In this document: positions 11,906 to 15,254 of the stretch, one piece after another | Layout: each line of letters starts with the position of its first letter | Numbering within the stretch: position 1 is the first letter of the stretch | Source: Verrucomicrobiota bacterium | GTDB taxonomy: Bacteria > Verrucomicrobiota > Verrucomicrobiia > Limisphaerales > JADLHS01 | Assembly (NCBI GenBank): GCA_025360895.1 | Contig: JANYBF010000190.1 | Span: 1 to 15,254 of the forward strand | DNA length: 15,254 nucleotides | Direction: 5' to 3' | The notes under the pieces: generated by a model | Told to the model about the DNA's origin: nothing | Database searches by the model: none | The model's input: only the letters and a program-made list of their open reading frames with translations | Translations under genes and position numbers: made by a program

Positions 11906-13072
11906 ATGAACGGCACCGACCTCAAATCCTATGGTTCTCATCTTCTCGCCCTAGCGAGAAACATTCGCCACTACGAGACGGCGCTTACTGAGGCCCGGGG
12001 GGAGCGGTTCAACATCTTCGACATCCTGCAAGTTGGTCATTACGAAGTCCGCACCCACTCGCCGATACTGGCGGAGCTCCTGAATCCGCATGGCTCACAC
12101 GGTCAGGGTGCTGTCTTTTTGAAACATTTCCTCGCAGTTTTAGACATTGCTGATTTCGACGCCGAATCGGCACGCGTAGCCACGGAGGTTTCCATCGGAT
12201 CACTCGGCAGGATTGACATTGAGATCACCGACGGCAGCCACCGCCGCATTGTGATTGAAAACAAAATTTACGCAGGCTTGCAGGATGAACAATTGCAGCG
12301 ATACCATCAATATGCGCCCAAGGCCACCCTCCTATACCTGACGCTTTATGGCGACAGCCCGCCCGCAGCGGCCTGTAAATCCGTCGTGCCAACCTTGATG
12401 GTGGTTTCCTACCGAAACGACATCGTGCGGTGGCTGGAGTGTTGCCGCAAAGAAGCGGCCAATACGCCGGGTGTTCGCGAGACGATCACCCAATATATCC
12501 ATTTGATTAAGGCTCTTACCCAACAAAATACCAGCACGCGCATGAACCAAGAACTAGTCGAAGCTGTCCTCAAGGACACATCTAATTACCTGGCCTACGC
12601 CAGTCTGCGTAATGCCAATTGGGAGATACGCAAAACCATCATTGCAAAGCTTAACGCACAACTTGATCCCCATATTCGCGAACTCGGTGTGGAAGCCTTG
12701 ACTACACTGACAGGCCAAGGCGAAAAATATGAAGGGTATTTTTTTACGACGCCGCACCTAAAAGCTAATAATCTCCGATTTGGCATCGAATGTCAGGCAT
12801 CTGATTACCGGGATTTTTGCTTCGGCTTCGCCTACATCGGCCCAGACCTCGACAGCACTCTCAAGGCCGAAGTTGTGCAAAAGTTCAAGGCGCAATTCAC
12901 TGAGTTTGATTCATCCAATTGGTGGCCCGCCTGCCCGTGGTGGAATCAGCATCGCAACTGGAACGACGAGACCATGGCTGGGATCTTGTCTGGTGAGTTT
13001 GTCCAAGACCTGAAGGTATTGATCGGCAAGCTGGCCGAAGTAGCCGCTGACTGCGGCCGGCCACACCACTGA
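11906..13072 (+). CDS. PD-(D/E)XK nuclease superfamily protein
   Basis: A 388-residue protein with the layout of the PDDEXK_4-like group. F-N-I-F-D-I-L (36-41), then E-V-R-T-H-S-P-I-L-A-E-L-L-N-P (47-61) and H-G-Q-G-A-V-F-L-K-H-F-L form the N-terminal helical part. The catalytic core is Glu94, G-R-I-D-I-E-I with Asp104, V-I-E-N-K-I with Glu118 and Lys120, and D-E-Q-L-Q-R-Y (127-133). The rest, about 250 residues, is of unknown fold, ending in an aromatic-rich W-W-P-A-C-P-W-W-N segment. Members are predicted metal-dependent DNases, often found in accessory or defence regions, but none of the usual partners is adjacent. It starts 22 bases after flotillin. Several stretches (for example 12540-12790) are more A/T-rich than the neighbours, which may indicate a horizontal origin. 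No membrane segment or signal peptide is seen. Confidence 0.85.
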   Translation: MNGTDLKSYGSHLLALARNIRHYETALTEARGERFNIFDILQVGHYEVRTHSPILAELLNPHGSHGQGAVFLKHFLAVLDIADFDAESARVATEVSIGSLGRIDIEITDGSHRRIVIENKIYAGLQDEQLQRYHQYAPKATLLYLTLYGDSPPAAACKSVVPTLMVVSYRNDIVRWLECCRKEAANTPGVRETITQYIHLIKALTQQNTSTRMNQELVEAVLKDTSNYLAYASLRNANWEIRKTIIAKLNAQLDPHIRELGVEALTTLTGQGEKYEGYFFTTPHLKANNLRFGIECQASDYRDFCFGFAYIGPDLDSTLKAEVVQKFKAQFTEFDSSNWWPACPWWNQHRNWNDETMAGILSGEFVQDLKVLIGKLAEVAADCGRPHH

Positions 13073-13115
13073 TAAACCTAGCTGGAAATTCGCTAACCTG
13101 GGATCGTTGGGTTTC

Positions 13116-13430
13116 ATGTTGGCCTATCCGGGCGCGTCGGCGAACATGATCGCGGACATCCTCTTAAGCGGGCCACGGCTGGTGACGGGCGCATGGACCT
13201 TGGTTCGCGAATCCGGACGCATGCAGCAACTGGATGCCGACGGATGCAGCCAGTTACTGGCCTTTCTCGCGAGCCGGCCCATGGCGGTGCCGTACGAAGA
13301 ACTCCGCAAAGCCGGTTGGGAGGATTGGTTCGCTCAGCTCCGCAATATCGAAGGCGTTGTGTTCCTGGAGAAGGGACTCAGTTTAACGGCTGGGTTACGC
13401 GAAGAGTTGGTCGGTCTGGAATCGGGTTAG
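13116..13430 (+). CDS. small protein made of the orphan module shared with the next gene
   Basis: A protein of 104 residues without recognised family. Residues 13-101 align by eye with residues 98-192 of the next protein: G-P-R-L, then W-x-x-V-R-x-x-x-R, L-D-x-x-x-C-x-x-x-L-A-F-L-A, E-x-R, a G-V-x-F strand and L-R-x-E-L-x-x-L. The module looks alpha-helical with a short beta hairpin, as in a winged-helix fold, but this is a guess. The neighbour's N-terminal membrane helices and C-terminal J domain are absent. The stop is 11 bases before the next ATG, so the two probably share a message and arose by duplication. The start is unsure: ATG 13116 is used, ATG 13146 begins just before the shared module, and TTG 13107 is possible. 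Confidence 0.68.
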   Translation: MLAYPGASANMIADILLSGPRLVTGAWTLVRESGRMQQLDADGCSQLLAFLASRPMAVPYEELRKAGWEDWFAQLRNIEGVVFLEKGLSLTAGLREELVGLESG

Positions 13431-13441
13431 TCCGAACCCTT

Positions 13442-14299
13442 ATGCCTCAGAATGAGATGACAAGTTGGCTGGAGCGAAAAAGACGCCGCGGAATGCGGTC
13501 GGCGGCGCTCTATGCTGCGGCCACGCTGATCGGGGGAGCATTCGTGCTCTGGCTGACCTTCTTTTTCATTTTCGTAACCGTCAAAGTCTTCCTCCTCGGG
13601 GCGTTCCCGCTTTCGCCCTTCGTCACCGCTGGTAGTGCGCTCCTCGCGCTGGTGGTCACCGGTTTTATTTTCGCCGACGCCGTTCGCGCACGGCGGGATG
13701 ACATGTCTTCCCTTCTAAGCTGGTTTTTGCGCGAGTATATCAGCATCGGCCCGCGTTTGCTCTTGGAAGGCTGGCCGTACGTGCGGCGCGCGCGGCGTTT
13801 TGTCCGGCTGGATCTGGAAACCTGCGCCAACGTTCTCGCCTTTCTGGCCGGGCAAGGCGTCCCCACTTCCCGGGACGAAATGCGGCGGCATTTCCCCGAA
13901 GTTCAATGGTCCACACTGAGCGACGACCTTCGCTTGCTGGCAGGTGTGATTTTCTTCCGACCCGACAACTTGCGGGTGATCCTGGCCACGCCCCTGCGGC
14001 TGGAACTTCGGGCATTGCTGGCGCAGAGCCAATCGGCGGAAATCCCCGACCCGCAGCCGCAAGCCGTGCCGATTGAAGCGCCTCACAAACTCAGCCCAGC
14101 AGAAATCCTGGGCATCCTGCCGGCCGCAACGCTGGCCGAAATCAAAACTGCGTATCGCACCCGGATCAAGGAATGTCATCCAGATCTTTTTGCCAGCATG
14201 GATGAACGTTCACGGTCGCTGGCGGAGGAATGGACCAAGTCTCTGAATGCGGCCTACGAATTTCTGACGACTAAGGCCCGTGGCCAAAGCCAGACCTGA
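13442..14299 (+). CDS. membrane protein with orphan module and C-terminal J domain
   Basis: A 285-residue protein in three parts. First, a basic N-terminus (R-K-R-R-R) and two hydrophobic helices at about 21-50 and 60-79. Second, a module at 98-192 shared with the preceding small protein. Third, after a Pro-rich linker (about 196-216), a C-terminal J-like domain at about 218-277 with L-G-I-L, I-K-T-A-Y-R-T-R-I-K-E-C, the H-P-D tripeptide at 246-248 and a last helix L-N-A-A-Y-E-F-L. The HPD motif is what J proteins use to stimulate an Hsp70. The soluble part is probably cytosolic, so it may recruit DnaK to a membrane site. A C-terminal J domain on a membrane anchor recalls DjlA, but the rest is unlike it. 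ATG 13442 is used; 13457 is also possible. Its last 20 bases overlap the GTG start of the next gene. Confidence 0.82.
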   Translation: MPQNEMTSWLERKRRRGMRSAALYAAATLIGGAFVLWLTFFFIFVTVKVFLLGAFPLSPFVTAGSALLALVVTGFIFADAVRARRDDMSSLLSWFLREYISIGPRLLLEGWPYVRRARRFVRLDLETCANVLAFLAGQGVPTSRDEMRRHFPEVQWSTLSDDLRLLAGVIFFRPDNLRVILATPLRLELRALLAQSQSAEIPDPQPQAVPIEAPHKLSPAEILGILPAATLAEIKTAYRTRIKECHPDLFASMDERSRSLAEEWTKSLNAAYEFLTTKARGQSQT

Positions 14300-15239
14300 A
14301 TCCCAAATCATTATGCGCTTGTTTGAAGCCATCATCGAAGCGAACCACCGCGCGGCTGCCGGCGACCAGAGCGCCGGGTTACGACCGGCGGACTTTGCCG
14401 AGTCACTGCCCATCGCGGCGTTGACGTGTATTGATGCGCGGCTAAATCCGCTGATTCCCGAGGTGCTCGGCATTCCGGAGGATCAGTTCATCTGGCTGCG
14501 CAACGCGGGCAACATCATCACCAACCCGCTCTCCAGCACGATGCGGTCGTTGTCGCTGGCCTGCGCGGTCAAGGGCGCGGAGGAAATCGCGGTCATCGGC
14601 CACACGGATTGCCAGGTCTGCAAGACGAGCACGACCCAATTGCTGGAACGGCTCAAGAACCTCGGCATCGAGCGACAGGTGTTGCCCGACAATGTGAACG
14701 AGTTTTTCGGCATGTTCGGCAGCGAGCGGCAAAATGTGATCAAAGCCTGCGAGATCGTCCGTTCCAGTCCCCTCATCGGGCCGAAGATTCCGGTGCATGG
14801 ATTGTTGCTGGATATTCAAACCGGAAAACTCGAATGGCTGGTCAACGGTTACCAATCCTGGACGACGATGGACAGCAAATGGAACGAAGTGGTGCGGTCG
14901 GCTGGCGAAACCGTGGATAAACTAAAGTCGCTCGGGGATTTCAATATTGGGGAGATGAAGTTTCCAGAAACGAAAATCGGCGAGACGGTCACGAAAGCCA
15001 CGGACTGGTTGTCGCAGAAAGTCGGGAGCCTGCAAATGCAACCCATGGCAGCGCCGCCAACCGAATTTGCCCCGCCGCCCAAGGCTATTAATATTGCCGC
15101 GCGGGTGATTGATCTGGCCGAGAAGCATTGGCCGAAGCCGGCGGATAGCAGTAAACGCCCGTCGTCACCACCGCCGAAGATTCCCATCCCACCGCCGATC
15201 CGCGTCCAACCTCAAATTCCCAAGGGAAGAAAGAAATAA
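14280..15239 (+). CDS. second beta-carbonic anhydrase-like protein with long proline-rich tail
   Basis: A 319-residue protein. Residues about 45-200 form a divergent beta-carbonic anhydrase domain: L-T-C-I-D-A-R (Cys50, Asp52, Arg54), W-L-R-N-A-G-N (72-78), and V-I-G-H-T-D-C-Q-V-C-K with His108 and Cys111, giving the Cys-His-Cys zinc set and the Asp-Arg dyad. The C-I-D-A-R and G-H-T-D-C forms resemble the small clade-D type more than the C-S-D-S-R enzyme at 3536-4177. An additional region (about 200-265) is amphipathic and Lys/Thr-rich, and the end (about 257-319) is Pro/Lys-rich, resembling a flexible anchor. The GTG at 14280 overlaps the J-domain gene by 20 bases, consistent with translational coupling; ATG 14313 is an alternative start inside the same frame. 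No signal peptide is seen. Confidence 0.85.
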   Translation: MAKARPESQIIMRLFEAIIEANHRAAAGDQSAGLRPADFAESLPIAALTCIDARLNPLIPEVLGIPEDQFIWLRNAGNIITNPLSSTMRSLSLACAVKGAEEIAVIGHTDCQVCKTSTTQLLERLKNLGIERQVLPDNVNEFFGMFGSERQNVIKACEIVRSSPLIGPKIPVHGLLLDIQTGKLEWLVNGYQSWTTMDSKWNEVVRSAGETVDKLKSLGDFNIGEMKFPETKIGETVTKATDWLSQKVGSLQMQPMAAPPTEFAPPPKAINIAARVIDLAEKHWPKPADSSKRPSSPPPKIPIPPPIRVQPQIPKGRKK

Positions 15240-15243
15240 AACC

Positions 15244-15254
15244 ATGACTGACCC
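15244..15254 (+). CDS. possible start of a further gene (cut by window edge)
   Basis: ATG-ACT-GAC begins 4 bases after the stop of the second carbonic anhydrase gene and runs off the window. The close spacing fits an operon continuation, but three codons cannot identify anything. Confidence 0.3.

Noticed and set aside
13193..13441. N-terminal extension of the J-domain protein by 83 residues
   Set aside because: It overlaps the preceding small protein in another frame, is Arg-rich and lacks a plausible start; the preceding frame has homology to the downstream module.

Overview
The window looks like a chromosomal segment of an uncultured-type Verrucomicrobiota bacterium, probably near Pedosphaeraceae/Limisphaerales. 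This is an inference from three things: a secreted-protein tail ending in the FYRL/FFRLRR style common there, a DUF5069-type protein, and dispersed GC-rich palindromic repeats. Shine-Dalgarno sites are scarce; only fdhD has a clear one. I could not run any search, so all family names come from motifs read by eye.

Layout. (1) 1-1182: the 3' end of a secreted protein, then a gene-poor stretch with one doubtful small ORF. (2) 1183-4177: a minus-strand VanZ-like membrane protein divergent from a plus-strand housekeeping run, pdxJ - acpS - purE - beta-carbonic anhydrase (vitamin B6, acyl-carrier-protein activation, purine synthesis, CO2/bicarbonate exchange). (3) 4227-9148: a minus-strand block. 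Read 5' to 3' it holds a beta-hydroxyacid-dehydrogenase-like oxidoreductase, an FdhF/YdeP-type molybdopterin oxidoreductase, its sulfurtransferase FdhD, and a DUF5069-like protein that ends at a strong intrinsic terminator. (4) 9149-9751: a repeat-rich divergent spacer. (5) 9752-15239: a plus-strand series of NfeD-like protein, flotillin, PD-(D/E)XK nuclease-like protein, a small orphan-domain protein, a membrane protein combining the same orphan domain with a C-terminal J domain, and a second, different beta-carbonic anhydrase with a proline-rich tail. A further gene may start at 15244.

The most unusual signal is in the molybdopterin oxidoreductase gene. It carries two different palindromic elements, each 78 bp (26 codons) and each in frame, at 7768-7845 and 6120-6197. 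Both encode linkers that look foreign to the family. A single arm of the second element recurs in the spacer at 9466-9491, and a third kind of palindrome sits between this gene and fdhD. This resembles the in-frame palindromic elements known from Rickettsia, but the sequences are different. The second point of interest is the previously unnamed module shared by the adjacent proteins at 13116-13430 and 13442-14299, linked by a 20-base overlap to a carbonic anhydrase.
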